Numbered from the stretch's first letter, positions 8,375 through 17,920 are shown. The stretch: 64,000 nucleotides of DNA from Geoglobus ahangari (GCF_001006045.1 NZ_CP011267.1:310001-374000), one strand, 5' to 3'. A program made the numbers and translations. Notes: generated by a model not told the origin, from the letters alone.

Positions 8375-9849
8375 TCCTCACCGAGCACTCTTCTGATCAT
8401 GGGGTGCATCTCCGTGAGCTGCTCCTTGGCGAGGTCCTGGTAGAACCTGTAGGCTATGCTCACCGCAAGCAAAAGCCCAGTGCCGCTGACGTTTCCTATG
8501 GTTCCGAGCATGTTGGCGACGAGCGTGAGGATGCCGATGAGAGCACCGCCTATTATCGTCACCTTCGGGATGTACCTCTGCAGGATCCTCTCAAGAACCT
8601 GCGGGCTCCTCCTGAACCCCGGAACCTGCATTCCGCTCCTCGCTATCTGGTTCGCCACGGTCTTGGCGTCCATTCCGCTCGTCTCAACCCAGAAGACGGC
8701 GAAGAGGATGCCTCCGGCTATCAGTATCAGCGCGTCTATGAGCAGATGCAGGCCAATCATCCACGTGGGCAGGTCAGCGAAGTACGGGTTAGACTTCACC
8801 AGCGATGGCACCCAGTCGTAAGGGCTTCTGACCGGAGAGATCAGGTACATTATCCCGCTTATCGGCTGGCTTCCCACGTACTCTCCGAAGATCGTTATTC
8901 CGCGGTTGTAGAGCACCATACCGATAATCTGGATGTTGGCCTGAAGTGCCCTGACGAAGATCATGGGCAGAACGCTGGCGTATATGAGCTTTATCGGGAA
9001 CCTGCCCCTCGCACCCCTAACCGCAGCGTGAGCGAGCGGGATCTCAACCCTCGTTCCCTCAGCGTAGACGACGAGCAGGATGATGGCGACGGTCGTCATA
9101 AGGGCGAGAAGACCACCCTGAATCATCAGGAACGCAAGCCCATCTGCAGAGAGCAGCGCATCGATGCCGTAGTTCTGGGCTATCCAGAACCACCTCGGGA
9201 TTATGCCTGCCGGCATCTGAGCGTTTGGCGGAGTGACCCAGTTGAAGAGACCGGTTATTATGGACTGGGCAATTCCGGCAAGGATGAAGAGTGAGACACC
9301 GCTGCCGATACCCCACTTCGACACAACCTCGTCCATGTAAACGATGAGGACACCACCGATAAAGAGCTGGATGAATATGAGGAACGCGATGAAGCTGAGC
9401 GAGACACCAAGCTGCTCGGCTATGACGGGATTGGGCTTTAGAAATCCACCGAGTATCTGCGGGAGGGCCTCGAGAGCGATCATCACGAAGACGAGAAACC
9501 TCTGGAAGTCCTGATAGGCCGCCCTGTCATCCGGATTGGTGAGATCGAGCTTGATTATGCCAGCACCAACAAGCAGCTGGAGAATGATGCTGGCCGTGAC
9601 GATTGGCCCAATACCGAGAGCGATGATTGAACCAGTGGCCCCGGCAAAGAGGGCCCTGTACTGCTGGAATATGTCTATGGAGCTTGGATCGAGACCGAAA
9701 ACGGGAACGTTGGAGAGAACGAAATAAAGCAGCAGAACCGCGATCGTCCACATCAGCTTCTGGTTGAAGGGAACATGACCTACCGGTCTCGATACGCTCG
9801 GTATCCTCTCAAAGTAAGGCTGCAGTGCCCTGAGCACCTGATCTACCAT
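8371..9849 (-). CDS. secY: Protein translocase subunit SecY
   Basis: Central channel of the Sec translocon, with about ten membrane helices across 492 aa. Recognisable regions are the N-terminal FERIPSVSRPVGHVPF, the plug-adjacent GSIIALGIGPIVTASIILQL, the cytoplasmic loop with EIPLAHAAVRGARGRFPIKL, and the C-terminal GSGTGLLLAVSIAYRFYQ-like end of TM10. It directly follows L15, the usual spc-operon position, and is followed by DUF106 with a 4-nt overlap. The adenylate kinase gene often found after secY in other archaea is missing. Confidence 0.98.
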   Translation of the reverse strand: MVDQVLRALQPYFERIPSVSRPVGHVPFNQKLMWTIAVLLLYFVLSNVPVFGLDPSSIDIFQQYRALFAGATGSIIALGIGPIVTASIILQLLVGAGIIKLDLTNPDDRAAYQDFQRFLVFVMIALEALPQILGGFLKPNPVIAEQLGVSLSFIAFLIFIQLFIGGVLIVYMDEVVSKWGIGSGVSLFILAGIAQSIITGLFNWVTPPNAQMPAGIIPRWFWIAQNYGIDALLSADGLAFLMIQGGLLALMTTVAIILLVVYAEGTRVEIPLAHAAVRGARGRFPIKLIYASVLPMIFVRALQANIQIIGMVLYNRGITIFGEYVGSQPISGIMYLISPVRSPYDWVPSLVKSNPYFADLPTWMIGLHLLIDALILIAGGILFAVFWVETSGMDAKTVANQIARSGMQVPGFRRSPQVLERILQRYIPKVTIIGGALIGILTLVANMLGTIGNVSGTGLLLAVSIAYRFYQDLAKEQLTEMHPMIRRVLGEE

Positions 9850-9877
9850 TTGAACCCCCCAAAATAAATTTTAAAGG

Positions 9878-10411
9878 TTATTCAGCAACCTCAACCTTGC
9901 CTCCAGCGCTCTCAACCTTCTCGATGGCCTTTGGCGTGGCGTACTCCACAACGATGTGGAGCTTCTTGTCCACCTTTCCGCTTCCGAGGAGCCTGTAGTA
10001 ACCTATGTCGGCGAGGTTGATCCTGTAGACGTCACCATCCTTCTCCGCAAGCCCGTTTTCCACGAGCCTGTCTGCCACAGCATTTATGTCGCCAACATTT
10101 ATCTCGGGTCTCGCCTTGAAGTACGCGTAGAGGTAGTCGTCAATCGCGCCAACAGCCTTGAGCTCGATCAGCCTCTCCTTGAGCTCCCTCAGGAGCTTGT
10201 ACTCCCTCGTCACAACCTTCGGCCTCGTGAAGCCGCTCTTTCCGATCTCGTACTTGCCCTCCTTGACGAGCTTTATCGTCCTGAGGTACTTGTGCTTCAG
10301 CACACCAGCATTTCCCCTGCCGCCTCTGTGTCCAGCACCCCTCCTCTTCTTGGCACTTCCTCCGCCGCACGTCCTTGATCCCCTATACTTCTTGACCTTC
10401 TTTTTCGGCAT
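9878..10411 (-). CDS. rpl15: 50S ribosomal protein L15
   Basis: Large-subunit protein uL15, archaeal form. It starts MPKKKVKKYRGSRTCGGGSA; the KKRRGAGHRGGRGNAG glycine-rich region near residues 22-37 is diagnostic. I chose the ATG at 10411 over the upstream GTG because GGTGAT precedes it with normal spacing. About 177 aa. It lies between L30 and secY. Confidence 0.97.
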   Translation of the reverse strand: MPKKKVKKYRGSRTCGGGSAKKRRGAGHRGGRGNAGVLKHKYLRTIKLVKEGKYEIGKSGFTRPKVVTREYKLLRELKERLIELKAVGAIDDYLYAYFKARPEINVGDINAVADRLVENGLAEKDGDVYRINLADIGYYRLLGSGKVDKKLHIVVEYATPKAIEKVESAGGKVEVAE

Positions 10412-10416
10412 TGGCA

Positions 10417-10878
10417 TCACCTCATCTTGTAAATCAGCTTGGATATGTCCTTACCGTGGTACCCCAAATCTCCTCCGTAGCCGTAGTGCCACTTTATGCT
10501 CTTCAGCCCACCCCTCGGCGGGTGAAGCCTGAAGACCGGCTTGAGCTCCGGTATGTCCCTCAGGCTTGCCTTGCCCTCGATCACCGCTTTCGCGAACTCC
10601 TCTATGCTCTCGTAGCCCGTGGTCTCCTTGACGTATTCGTCCGTGAGCCTCCTGTTGCCCGTGAGCCTGCCCCTGTTTCTGAGCAAGAGCGCGAGCGTCT
10701 CTGCGTCTATCTCTCCGTATGCCACATAGTCCTTGACGACCTGAAGCATTCCCCTGTACGAGGGTGTGTCGGGAACGACAACGCAGTGGTATTTCTTGTG
10801 GAGCCTGAGGAGCTTCAGAGTCTCCTTAATCTTCCTGTGAACGTCAACCTCTCCCCTGAGCCTGATTACGGCAAACAT
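10417..10878 (-). CDS. rpl30: 50S ribosomal protein L30
   Basis: uL30, archaeal/eukaryotic L7-like long form (153 aa). It begins [17 protein letters not shown], the typical L30 start. The C-terminal [24 protein letters not shown] is the archaeal extension (only parts quoted). The start at 10878 follows GGTGATTGTG. Its TGA lies within the L15 ribosome-binding site. Confidence 0.97.
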   Translation of the reverse strand: MFAVIRLRGEVDVHRKIKETLKLLRLHKKYHCVVVPDTPSYRGMLQVVKDYVAYGEIDAETLALLLRNRGRLTGNRRLTDEYVKETTGYESIEEFAKAVIEGKASLRDIPELKPVFRLHPPRGGLKSIKWHYGYGGDLGYHGKDISKLIYKMR

Positions 10879-10883
10879 CACAA

Positions 10884-11474
10884 TCACCTCTTGAGATATA
10901 CGGTCTGCTTGAGAGCCTCGAACGTGGCCTTGGCGAAGTTTATCGTCGTCTTGGTCTGCCCCCTTGTGAACGTCCAGACATCCCTAACGCCCGCAAGCTC
11001 GAGAACCTTCTTCGCCACGTCTCCTGCGACAAGGCCGAGTCCCTTGGGCCCGGGAATCAGCGTGACCCTGACACTCCCTGCAGAACCAGAAACCTTTGCG
11101 GGAATGCTGTGGTCTCCACCACATCCGCACTCCCAGGATCCGCAGCCCATGTTCACCTTGAATATATTTATCTTCGCATTCCTGATGGCCTTCTGTATTG
11201 CCGGGGCAACCTGACTTGCCTTGCCGACACCTATGCCAACGTACCCCTTCCTGTTGCCCACAACGGCGGTCACCCTAAACTTGAGCCTCCTGCCGCTGTC
11301 AGTCATCCTCTGAACGAGGTTGATCTCCAGAACCTCATCCTCCAGATCCGGGAGCAGGATGTCAACTATCTCCGGCTCTTTGATCGGCAGACCGCTTGCG
11401 ATCGCCTCGTCTATGGTCTTGATCTTCCCCTCAGCAACCAGTCTTCCGAGTCTTGTTCTTGGCGTCCACTCCAT
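10884..11474 (-). CDS. rps5: 30S ribosomal protein S5
   Basis: uS5, 196 aa. The double-stranded RNA-binding fold region includes [19 protein letters not shown] and [18 protein letters not shown]; the C-terminal domain has [23 protein letters not shown]. Archaeal S5 carries the extra N-terminal segment seen here ([14 protein letters not shown]). A Gly-Cys patch ([14 protein letters not shown]) near residues 110-123 is also typical of archaeal/eukaryotic forms. Its function is small-subunit decoding accuracy. Confidence 0.98.
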   Translation of the reverse strand: MEWTPRTRLGRLVAEGKIKTIDEAIASGLPIKEPEIVDILLPDLEDEVLEINLVQRMTDSGRRLKFRVTAVVGNRKGYVGIGVGKASQVAPAIQKAIRNAKINIFKVNMGCGSWECGCGGDHSIPAKVSGSAGSVRVTLIPGPKGLGLVAGDVAKKVLELAGVRDVWTFTRGQTKTTINFAKATFEALKQTVYLKR

Positions 11475-11478
11475 TCAA

Positions 11479-12036
11479 TCACCCCATTATCTTGGATTTT
11501 ACCTCATCAACATGATCTGGCAGGTCTGAAGGCTTCAGTCCTCTCTTCTCGTACTCCGAGAACCTCTCCGAGTTCTGCTCGTAGTATGATGCGATATGCT
11601 CTCCCCTGAGCCTCGACTCGTCTGGCAGTATCTCCTCGCTGTGCGGCACCTCGAGCCCAGCCTCAACTGCGCCCTTGAGCACAGCAAACACCCTCGCACC
11701 CCTCGACGGTGTCCTGAGGCCGATGTCCAGTATTGCCTCCTCAATTCCTGCCTCTCTCGCCTTCTTTCCGACGAGGAGGCCGGTTAGATAAGCTGCAGGC
11801 GTGTTGTTCAGGTCACCCTTCCATCCGAACTTCTCGAGCTCCTTTGAGTCAGCATACACCAAAGTCCTGTCCCCATCCGGGTGGTACTCGACAACCTGAG
11901 CGATTACCCTCCTGTTCGTGACCCTCACAACGAGCCTCGGCTTTCTTGAGAGCAGAAGCTTGAGCCTCTTCCTGTAGTTGGTCTTGCCCTCTCTCCTCCT
12001 CCTGTACGGAACCCTATACCTCGGTCCTCTCGCCAT
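11479..12036 (-). CDS. rpl18: 50S ribosomal protein L18
   Basis: uL18, which binds 5S rRNA. It begins [20 protein letters not shown], the archaeal/eukaryotic L5-type start; [21 protein letters not shown] and [15 protein letters not shown] are recognisable. The start at 12036 follows GGTGATACAG. About 185 aa, followed by S5 five bases on. Confidence 0.97.
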   Translation of the reverse strand: MARGPRYRVPYRRRREGKTNYRKRLKLLLSRKPRLVVRVTNRRVIAQVVEYHPDGDRTLVYADSKELEKFGWKGDLNNTPAAYLTGLLVGKKAREAGIEEAILDIGLRTPSRGARVFAVLKGAVEAGLEVPHSEEILPDESRLRGEHIASYYEQNSERFSEYEKRGLKPSDLPDHVDEVKSKIMG

Positions 12037-12041
12037 CTGTA

Positions 12042-12488
12042 TCACCTCAGCAGCCCGTGGGCCTCCATATACTGGTTGAGGTGAGCCACGCTCCTGAACT
12101 CACCACCCTTGGCCTTCCTGTAGAGCATCCTGTATGTTCTGCTGTCAATAACGCCCTCCTCCTTGAGCTTCCTGAGCCTCTTCCTGAGCGCCCTGATCCT
12201 CATTATCCACTGCCTCTTCCTCGGCATTCTGGCTGTAGCCCTTCCCTTTCTCCTGCCGTGACCCCTTCTCCTTCCCTTTCTCCTCTGAGCCTTCCTCTTG
12301 TTGATCCTCGCCCTGCTGATGCCCTTGACGGGCTTCCTCTTTATCAGCCCTCTCTCGATCAGCTCCCTCACATCATCCTTAGTTGCGGCGCTCGCTATCT
12401 CGTCAAGCGCGTTGGGGTCGAGCCAGACCCTGTTAACGCCACACTCAAGGATTTTGGCCGCCATCTCCCTCTGAAACTTCAGATTCAT
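12042..12488 (-). CDS. rpl19e: 50S ribosomal protein L19e
   Basis: eL19, specific to archaea and eukaryotes. It begins [20 protein letters not shown]; the very basic central helix [18 protein letters not shown] and [18 protein letters not shown] are diagnostic. About 148 aa. I moved the start to the ATG at 12488, after GGTGATCGGA. Confidence 0.98.
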   Translation of the reverse strand: MNLKFQREMAAKILECGVNRVWLDPNALDEIASAATKDDVRELIERGLIKRKPVKGISRARINKRKAQRRKGRRRGHGRRKGRATARMPRKRQWIMRIRALRKRLRKLKEEGVIDSRTYRMLYRKAKGGEFRSVAHLNQYMEAHGLLR

Positions 12489-12493
12489 TCCGA

Positions 12494-12904
12494 TCACCTT
12501 TGCACGGGATTAAGTATCTTCAAACCCATCTCCTTTGCCTTCTCCTCAATCATGAGCCTCTTCTTCATCCCGACCTTCGAGGAGATCCTGATCGCCTGCG
12601 TTTCGGGGTTTACTTTCTCAAGGTCTTTAACGCTGAACACGAGCACCTCCTCGTATCCAGAGGGGTGCAGCCCCCTGACGGCCTTTGGAGATGAGAATCC
12701 AGGGCTCGGGAGGATTCTGCCACTCCACTTTCCGCCGTACCTCTCCCTCCACTTGTTGTGCCTGCCTCTTGGCCTCCTCCAGCCAAGGTCTCTCAGCCTG
12801 AGCTTCTTGTGAGCCTCAAAGTGTCTGAACTCGGGCTTCCTCGACTTGAGCCTCCTCCTGAGCCTGAGAAGCCTGACCTTTTCTTTCGGAAGGTTTGGAT
12901 TCAT
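12494..12904 (-). CDS. rpl32e: 50S ribosomal protein L32e
   Basis: eL32. Diagnostic motifs are PEFRHFEAHKKLRLRDLGWR, RRPRGRHNKWRERYGG and the PSPGFSSPKAVRGLHPSGY segment. About 136 aa with the start at 12904 after GGTGGTATGG. It lies in the archaeal L6-L32e-L19e-L18 order. Confidence 0.98.
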   Translation of the reverse strand: MNPNLPKEKVRLLRLRRRLKSRKPEFRHFEAHKKLRLRDLGWRRPRGRHNKWRERYGGKWSGRILPSPGFSSPKAVRGLHPSGYEEVLVFSVKDLEKVNPETQAIRISSKVGMKKRLMIEEKAKEMGLKILNPVQR

Positions 12905-12914
12905 CCATACCACC

Positions 12915-13451
12915 TCACGGTTTCTCCACTATGTAAATACCGTCCTGGAACACCCTCACATCCAGATTCTTCTTTTTCGTCGCCTGCTCCAGATTTGCTG
13001 CCGTCTGTCCGCACTCCTCCTTGTCAATTCCGCTCACGATGATCTCGTTGCCGGATATCTTGACCTCTGCCCTTCCGAATATCTTGACCCTCCTGGGGTG
13101 CTTCTCTCCGAGGAAGTTCTCGATCACAACCTCCCTACCCTCGACCCTCACCTTCATCGGGAAGTGAGAGTAGAGGATCTTGAGCTTGTACTCGAAGCCC
13201 TCGGTAACCCCCCTGATCAGGTTGTTGATGTGCGCCGCGAATGTCCCCACCATCGCCTTTACCTTCGACTTCTTCTCCGGCGTGTAAACCCTGACCTTGC
13301 TGTCCACCTTCTCGATGAAAACGCCCCTGTACTTGAGGAACCTCTCGTTCTCGCCCTTCGGGCCCGATACCTTGATGGTGTAACCGCTAACGCTATCTCC
13401 TGAGATCTCGAGGGTGACGTTTTCTGGAATCTCTACAAACCTCTCCTCCAT
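12915..13451 (-). CDS. rpl6: 50S ribosomal protein L6
   Basis: uL6, located at the sarcin-ricin/GTPase-associated region. Two L6 repeats are visible: [19 protein letters not shown]-like and [20 protein letters not shown]. The C-terminal segment includes [16 protein letters not shown]. About 178 aa; the start at 13451 follows GGTGGTGGAC. Confidence 0.97.
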   Translation of the reverse strand: MEERFVEIPENVTLEISGDSVSGYTIKVSGPKGENERFLKYRGVFIEKVDSKVRVYTPEKKSKVKAMVGTFAAHINNLIRGVTEGFEYKLKILYSHFPMKVRVEGREVVIENFLGEKHPRRVKIFGRAEVKISGNEIIVSGIDKEECGQTAANLEQATKKKNLDVRVFQDGIYIVEKP

Positions 13452-13461
13452 GTCCACCACC

Positions 13462-13851
13462 TCAGTAGACGTAAGCGAGCAGGACTCCTCCGAGTCCCCT
13501 CTCCATGGCCTCTTTCTGGGACATCACTCCCTCTGTAGTTGAGACGATGAGTATCCCGAAGTCCCTCGCCGGCAGGTACCTCTTCTCGAACCTCTCGTAC
13601 TCAGTCCTCTTAACCGAGAACCTCGGCCTGACTGCTCCGCAGTCGTTTATCCTGCCGCTGAGCTCAACGATTATCACTCCACCCTTGTGGTCGTCCTTCA
13701 CCTCGAACCCCTTGATGTAGCCGTACTCCTTCATCACGTTCAGGACCTTACCTATGAGCTTCGAGGCCGGCCTTATCTCAACCCTGTGCTTTCCCACGAG
13801 CTCCGCGTTCTTTATCGCTGACATCGCGTTTGAGAGAGTATCGCTCTGCAT
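13462..13851 (-). CDS. rps8: 30S ribosomal protein S8
   Basis: uS8, which binds the central domain of 16S rRNA. It begins [20 protein letters not shown], with [19 protein letters not shown] and the C-terminal [19 protein letters not shown]. The archaeal-type length of about 129 aa is normal. The start at 13851 follows GGTGGTGGCG. Confidence 0.98.
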   Translation of the reverse strand: MQSDTLSNAMSAIKNAELVGKHRVEIRPASKLIGKVLNVMKEYGYIKGFEVKDDHKGGVIIVELSGRINDCGAVRPRFSVKRTEYERFEKRYLPARDFGILIVSTTEGVMSQKEAMERGLGGVLLAYVY

Positions 13852-13861
13852 CGCCACCACC

Positions 13862-14017
13862 TCACCAGTACTTCTTAAACCCGAGCTCCTTGGCTACCTC
13901 TCTGAAACACTGCCTGCAGAGGTAAAGGCCATACTTCCTGACCACTCCCCTCTTCCTTCCGCATCTCCTGCACGGGTTAGCGTTCCTACCAAACTTCTTT
14001 GTTCTTTCCTTCGCCAT
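13862..14017 (-). CDS. rps14: 30S ribosomal protein S14, zinc-binding type
   Basis: A 51 aa gene read directly from the sequence between S8 and L5. It begins [20 protein letters not shown] and ends ELGFKKYW. The zinc ribbon is Cys16-x2-Cys19 and Cys34-x2-Cys37 (PCRRCGRK and LCRQCFRE). The ATG at 14015-14017 lies just before the L5 stop, and the TGA at 13862-13864 precedes the S8 ribosome-binding site. Its position between L5 and S8 is the universal spc-operon location. Confidence 0.97.
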   Translation of the reverse strand: MAKERTKKFGRNANPCRRCGRKRGVVRKYGLYLCRQCFREVAKELGFKKYW

Positions 14018-14019
14018 AA

Positions 14020-14520
14020 TCATTCAACCTCCACACCCAACGATTTGAGAAATTCTATGGTATCCTGCTTTGTAACGCGATGAGCCTTACCAACCTTGCT
14101 CTTTGCAATCTTCCTCCTCGCAACCCTGTAGCCCCTCCTCTTAAGCGAGACCGTCACGTCCATGCCGAATATACCCATGTCAGGGTCGTACTCAACACCC
14201 GGGAGGTCTATGTGCTCCTGAATTCCGAAGGAAAAGTAGCCGTCTCCGATCTGCCTCGCGCTGAGCCTGTTCTCCTTGACCACGAGCGCCCTCTTGAGGA
14301 ACTCGAGGGCGTCATCTCCCCTCAGGGTCACCTTGGCTCCGATGGCCTCTCCCTTCCTGATGCCGAAGTTCCTTATCGTCTTCTTGGCATAGGTTGAGGT
14401 GGGCGTTTTGCCGGTCAGCTCCTCAAGGAGCTGGAGGGCCTTCTTCTGCCTCTCTCCGCTCTCTCCAACGCCGATGTTGATCACGACCTTGTCAATCAGC
14501 ACCTCCCTCATTGGGTTCAT
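14020..14520 (-). CDS. rpl5: 50S ribosomal protein L5
   Basis: uL5, which contacts 5S rRNA and P-site tRNA. Motifs include [39 protein letters not shown] and [20 protein letters not shown]. 166 aa from the ATG at 14520. A second ATG three codons in (14511) is possible; the upstream GGGGGTG fits 14520 slightly better. Confidence 0.97.
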   Translation of the reverse strand: MNPMREVLIDKVVINIGVGESGERQKKALQLLEELTGKTPTSTYAKKTIRNFGIRKGEAIGAKVTLRGDDALEFLKRALVVKENRLSARQIGDGYFSFGIQEHIDLPGVEYDPDMGIFGMDVTVSLKRRGYRVARRKIAKSKVGKAHRVTKQDTIEFLKSLGVEVE

Positions 14521-14523
14521 TCA

Positions 14524-15222
14524 CTACACCCCCAGGTCAATCACAGGCTTCTCATCATCCTTCGAGCCAACGACGAAGATGTACTGCTCGATTGTGGTGT
14601 ACTCCTTCCCGTCGATCTCGATCGTGACGAGGTTCGGTGCAGAACCCCTGACGACCTTGTAGCTCTTCAGCCTCCCGATTTCACCGGCATGGGTTCCACC
14701 GGTGACCATCACGAGCGCACCCTCTTCAAACTTGAGGTGCTGGAGGATCTCCTTCTCGGGGATCTTGAGGAGTATGCTGTCCTTCGTCTTGTACTCGTTG
14801 CTCGCGAGGATGTTGGTGCCGTCGAAAAGGTTGAGCTGAACCTTGCCGCCCTTGACGATTGTCTTGTTGTTGATTCTGTAGAGCTTCCTGTCGTGATCCT
14901 CAACCTCTATGGGCACATACCTGCCCTTCTCGTCGAAAACTATCCTGTAGTTGAGCTCCATCTTCGGGACGCTGATTATGTCGAACAGCCCAACGGGGAA
15001 CTTGTAGTCCTTCCTGACCACTCCATCAACCAATATCTCTCCCTTCGCAATTACCCTCCTCGCCTCTCTCGCCGTGTCGGCAAGCTCGAGGAAGTCCCTC
15101 ACGATGACGAGCAGCGGAACCGCATCTTTATCGTGAGGGCCCGGTGAGGGCTTGACTATCCACTTCTTAACCTTTCTGGGAACCTTGTAGGTTCTCGGGG
15201 CGCTTAATCTCTTCTGATGCAT
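14524..15222 (-). CDS. rps4e: 30S ribosomal protein S4e
   Basis: eS4, archaea/eukaryote-specific. It begins MHQKRLSAPRTYKVPRK, contains an S4-like RNA-binding region (AREARRVIAKGEILVDGVVR) and a KOW-like segment (VTGGTHAGEIGRLKSYKVV). 232 aa. The start is preceded by GAGGTGATTGA. Confidence 0.98.
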   Translation of the reverse strand: MHQKRLSAPRTYKVPRKVKKWIVKPSPGPHDKDAVPLLVIVRDFLELADTAREARRVIAKGEILVDGVVRKDYKFPVGLFDIISVPKMELNYRIVFDEKGRYVPIEVEDHDRKLYRINNKTIVKGGKVQLNLFDGTNILASNEYKTKDSILLKIPEKEILQHLKFEEGALVMVTGGTHAGEIGRLKSYKVVRGSAPNLVTIEIDGKEYTTIEQYIFVVGSKDDEKPVIDLGV

Positions 15223-15226
15223 TCAA

Positions 15227-15574
15227 TCACCTCTTGAGGATTTTTTCTCTAACCTCGTCCTCCTCCCCAAGCTCGACGATCATGACGTTTGACGGATGCA
15301 CGGGCATCGCAACCTCAGTTCCGTCGGCCTTCTTCACGACAACACCATCAACGTAAATCCTGAGCTTCTTCATGTCCACCTCGAGCACCTTGCCCGTGTG
15401 GCCGGCGTAGCTGCCCCTCATCACCTTGACCTTGTCACCCTTCCTGACCCTAATCGACCTCTTGCCGTACTTCTCCCTGAGCTCCTTGGAGAGGGTTGCA
15501 TGCAGGAACCTGTGCCTCTGGTGGAGCTTCGCGGTGTAGATCCTCTTCCTCTGCTTCCTCGGCTGCTTAGACAT
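15227..15574 (-). CDS. rpl24: 50S ribosomal protein L24
   Basis: uL24 (L26e-like archaeal form). It begins [20 protein letters not shown], with [20 protein letters not shown] and [20 protein letters not shown] forming the KOW motif. About 115 aa. The start is at the ATG at 15574, following GGTGATCGGG. Confidence 0.98.
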   Translation of the reverse strand: MSKQPRKQRKRIYTAKLHQRHRFLHATLSKELREKYGKRSIRVRKGDKVKVMRGSYAGHTGKVLEVDMKKLRIYVDGVVVKKADGTEVAMPVHPSNVMIVELGEEDEVREKILKR

Positions 15575-15584
15575 CCCGATCACC

Positions 15585-15983
15585 TCACACGATTATGGTG
15601 GCTATTGAGCCGATTTTGCTGAACCTCTCAGCCGCCTCCCTCGCAACCGGCCCTCTTATCTCGCTGCCCTTCGGGTTGCCGTTTGGATCGGTGATTACGG
15701 CAGCGTTGTCCTCGAACTTGACCCTCGTTCCGTCAGGCCTGCGGTACTCCTTCCTCTGCCTGACAATCACCGCATAGTGAACCTGCTTCCTGATGTCCGG
15801 GGCACCCTTCTTCACGGAGACGACCACTATGTCTCCAACTCCTGCAGCAGGGTACCTCCTCCTGACGCCCTTGTACCCCTTCACCGCAATGATCTCGAGC
15901 TCCCTCGCACCCGTGTTGTCTGCGCACACGAGCCTCGCTCCGGTCGGCAAAGCCCTCGGAACGACAGCCTTCTTCGCCCTCAT
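15585..15983 (-). CDS. rpl14: 50S ribosomal protein L14
   Basis: uL14, 132 aa. Diagnostic segments are [40 protein letters not shown] and the [21 protein letters not shown]-terminus. The start overlaps the S17 stop by 4 nt and has GGTGGTGGAAGA upstream. Confidence 0.98.
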   Translation of the reverse strand: MRAKKAVVPRALPTGARLVCADNTGARELEIIAVKGYKGVRRRYPAAGVGDIVVVSVKKGAPDIRKQVHYAVIVRQRKEYRRPDGTRVKFEDNAAVITDPNGNPKGSEIRGPVAREAAERFSKIGSIATIIV

Positions 15984-16303
15984 TCTTCCACCACCTTCTC
16001 CACTATAACAAAGCTCTTGGTCTTGCTAATCGGCCTGCACTCCGCGATCGTTACGATGTCGCCCGGCTTCGCGTCAATGCACGGAGGATTGTGAGCATGC
16101 ATCTTGCTCCTCTTCTTCAGGTACCTCTCGTACTTCGGCACGTACCTTATCAGCTCCCTCTCGATTACCGCAGACTTCTCGTACGTCTTCACAACCCTGC
16201 CCCTGAATATCTGACCTCTCACGGAGAGGTTACCGTGGAAGGGACAGTTCTTGTCCGTGCATTCCTTCTCAGGAGCCTTAACATTAATTCCGATATCCCT
16301 CAT
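15980..16303 (-). CDS. rps17: 30S ribosomal protein S17
   Basis: uS17, archaeal form of about 107 aa. It begins [20 protein letters not shown]. The core has [20 protein letters not shown], the basic [18 protein letters not shown] and the [19 protein letters not shown] end. The start is the ATG at 16303 after GGTGATCGGT. Confidence 0.98.
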   Translation of the reverse strand: MRDIGINVKAPEKECTDKNCPFHGNLSVRGQIFRGRVVKTYEKSAVIERELIRYVPKYERYLKKRSKMHAHNPPCIDAKPGDIVTIAECRPISKTKSFVIVEKVVEE

Positions 16304-16308
16304 ACCGA

Positions 16309-16581
16309 TCACCCTTTTATCCTGTTAACGAGCATCATACCCTTCATTATCCTCTCCTCGGGCCTGAAGGCTATCAGCCTTCCATCCACCCTGTACCTTC
16401 TGCCGTCAATCTCCACCGCAAACACCCTGTGCATCTTCGCAACCACCTTCACGCCCCTCTCTGTCTCAATTCTGAGGGTGTTCATGGTCTCGTCGACCAC
16501 CACGCCCTTCAGGCCCACTTCACATGGATTGGGACTTTCCATAACCTCCACTCTCAGACCTATCCAGTCCCTCGCCAGCAC
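16309..16581 (-). CDS. rnp1: Ribonuclease P protein component 1 (Rpp29/Pop4)
   Basis: Protein subunit of archaeal RNase P, working with Rpp21 in 5' maturation of tRNA. 90 aa. Typical segments are [34 protein letters not shown] and an Sm-like barrel ending RPEERIMKG. It starts at a GTG (16581) that follows AAGGTATAAAG. In many archaea a SUI1/eIF1 gene precedes this gene in the operon; here it directly follows L29. Confidence 0.94.
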   Translation of the reverse strand: MLARDWIGLRVEVMESPNPCEVGLKGVVVDETMNTLRIETERGVKVVAKMHRVFAVEIDGRRYRVDGRLIAFRPEERIMKGMMLVNRIKG

Positions 16582-16583
16582 CT

Positions 16584-16775
16584 TTATACCTTGTAGCCTT
16601 CTTCTCTGAGCGCGAGCTTTATTCTGGCGATGTCCTTTCTCACAGCCCTTATCTGGCCGGGGTTCTCGAGTGCTCCTCCGCTCCTCACCAGCGTTCTCAG
16701 CCTCAGCAGCTCGTTCTCCAGCTCCGTCAATTTTTTTAGCTTCTCCTCCTTACTCATTTCCCTGATCTCCTGCAT
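16584..16775 (-). CDS. rpl29: 50S ribosomal protein L29
   Basis: uL29, about 63 aa. It begins MQEIREMSKEEKLKKL, with the typical LENELLRLRTLVRSGG and PGQIRAVRKDIARIKLALRE. The ATG at 16775 lies inside the end of rps3 (26-nt overlap), with GGAG seven bases upstream. An ATG six codons later (16757) overlaps the S3 stop but would remove the conserved EIRE segment. Confidence 0.96.
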   Translation of the reverse strand: MQEIREMSKEEKLKKLTELENELLRLRTLVRSGGALENPGQIRAVRKDIARIKLALREEGYKV

Positions 16776-17454
16776 CTTCACTCTCCTTCACCTCCTTCTC
16801 CTGCTGCTCCTGTTCCTGAGGTTGCTCAACCTGCTGCTCGACCTGCTCTTCCTTCTTGAGGTCAACGTCCTTCACGTGAATCTCATCCGGGAGCTCCACG
16901 TCGGGCGGGATTATCCTGACCCTCACTCCGTAAACTCCAAGCTTCTTGATCGCTATGTCGAATCCCTCGTTCACCATGCTCTCCGCCGGCTCTCCCGTGT
17001 GCACTATCGTGCCGGCAACGAACTTCTCAGTCCTCGCCCTCTCGCTCGTGAGCTTGCCGCTTATCTCGATCTCACATCCCTTGGCTCCGGACTCCATGAT
17101 CCTGTAGAGGAACCTGTAGCCAGCTTTCCTGAAGTACCAGCCCCTCTCAAGGGCTCTTGCAAGCAATGAGGCCATGAGCTGTGCGTTGAACTCCGGCTTC
17201 TCTATCTCGTCAACTGCAACCTGCGGGTTGTCGAGGCCGAACTCCTTGAGCTTCTCTGTGAGCTTCCTGATTCTCCTTCCTCCCCTTCCGATGACGAGGC
17301 CCGGCCTCTCTACGAACAGCGTCACCTGCGTGCCAAGGGGAGTCCTTACTATGTCGATGCCTCCGAACCCTGCGTTCCTGACCTCATCAACTATCCATTC
17401 CTTGACCCTGAGCTTCCTAACCCTCTCCTCAACAAACTTCCTCTCCACCGCCAT
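16750..17454 (-). CDS. rps3: 30S ribosomal protein S3 with Gln/Glu-rich tail
   Basis: uS3, at the mRNA entry site. The N-terminal KH type 2 domain includes the GRGGRRIRKL loop, preceded by ERPGLVI; the C-terminal domain has RFLYRIMESGAKGCEIEISG. After the conserved domain (about residue 200) comes a low-complexity tail of Glu, Gln and Lys (EEQVEQQVEQPQEQEQQEKE) to residue 234. The tail is also the region that overlaps L29. The start ATG overlaps the L22 stop. Confidence 0.97.
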   Translation of the reverse strand: MAVERKFVEERVRKLRVKEWIVDEVRNAGFGGIDIVRTPLGTQVTLFVERPGLVIGRGGRRIRKLTEKLKEFGLDNPQVAVDEIEKPEFNAQLMASLLARALERGWYFRKAGYRFLYRIMESGAKGCEIEISGKLTSERARTEKFVAGTIVHTGEPAESMVNEGFDIAIKKLGVYGVRVRIIPPDVELPDEIHVKDVDLKKEEQVEQQVEQPQEQEQQEKEVKESEDAGDQGNE

Positions 17455-17915
17455 TATCGCACCTCGGCCACAACTTCTACAGTTGTCAGAACCTTAAACC
17501 TCGGCGTGGCTCTACCATACGCCCTCGGCATGTACCTCTTGATCACCCTGCCCTTCTTGGCCTGTGCGTGGGTTATGATGAGCCTGTTCACCTCAAGCCC
17601 CTTGTACTCGGCGTTGGCCTTGAGGTTCTTCAGCACCTTGATTATTGCCTTCGAGGCCTTTACCGGGTATCTACCAGCATACCACTTCTCGAGTCCCTTC
17701 CTGTGGGCCACCTTCTTCTTGTGGTTCCTGAAAGGCACCGCCTTCTTCATCGCAACCACGTCCTCAAGGTAGGCTATTGCGTCATCGATCTTCTTCCCCT
17801 TGATCGCCCTGCATATCTCGACGGCGTGCTTGAAGCTTATGTCCATCTCGTAGCCCATCGCCTTCGCGGCGTTCAGCTCATCCTTCGGCTGGTAAGCGTA
17901 CTTCACCCTCGCCAT
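17454..17915 (-). CDS. rpl22: 50S ribosomal protein L22
   Basis: uL22, lining the exit tunnel. It begins MARVKYAYQPKDELNAAKAM, an archaeal L17-like long form. VPFRNHKKKVAHRKG and GRVIKRYMPRAYGRATP (the tunnel hairpin) are diagnostic. About 153 aa; start at 17915 following GTGATGCCT. Confidence 0.98.
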   Translation of the reverse strand: MARVKYAYQPKDELNAAKAMGYEMDISFKHAVEICRAIKGKKIDDAIAYLEDVVAMKKAVPFRNHKKKVAHRKGLEKWYAGRYPVKASKAIIKVLKNLKANAEYKGLEVNRLIITHAQAKKGRVIKRYMPRAYGRATPRFKVLTTVEVVAEVR

Positions 17916-17920
17916 AGGCA

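Noticed and set aside
8404-9294. A 296-codon plus-strand frame opposite secY
   Set aside because: It is antisense to a clearly conserved gene, is rich in Arg, Asp and His as antisense frames are in this base composition, and has no promoter or ribosome-binding site.
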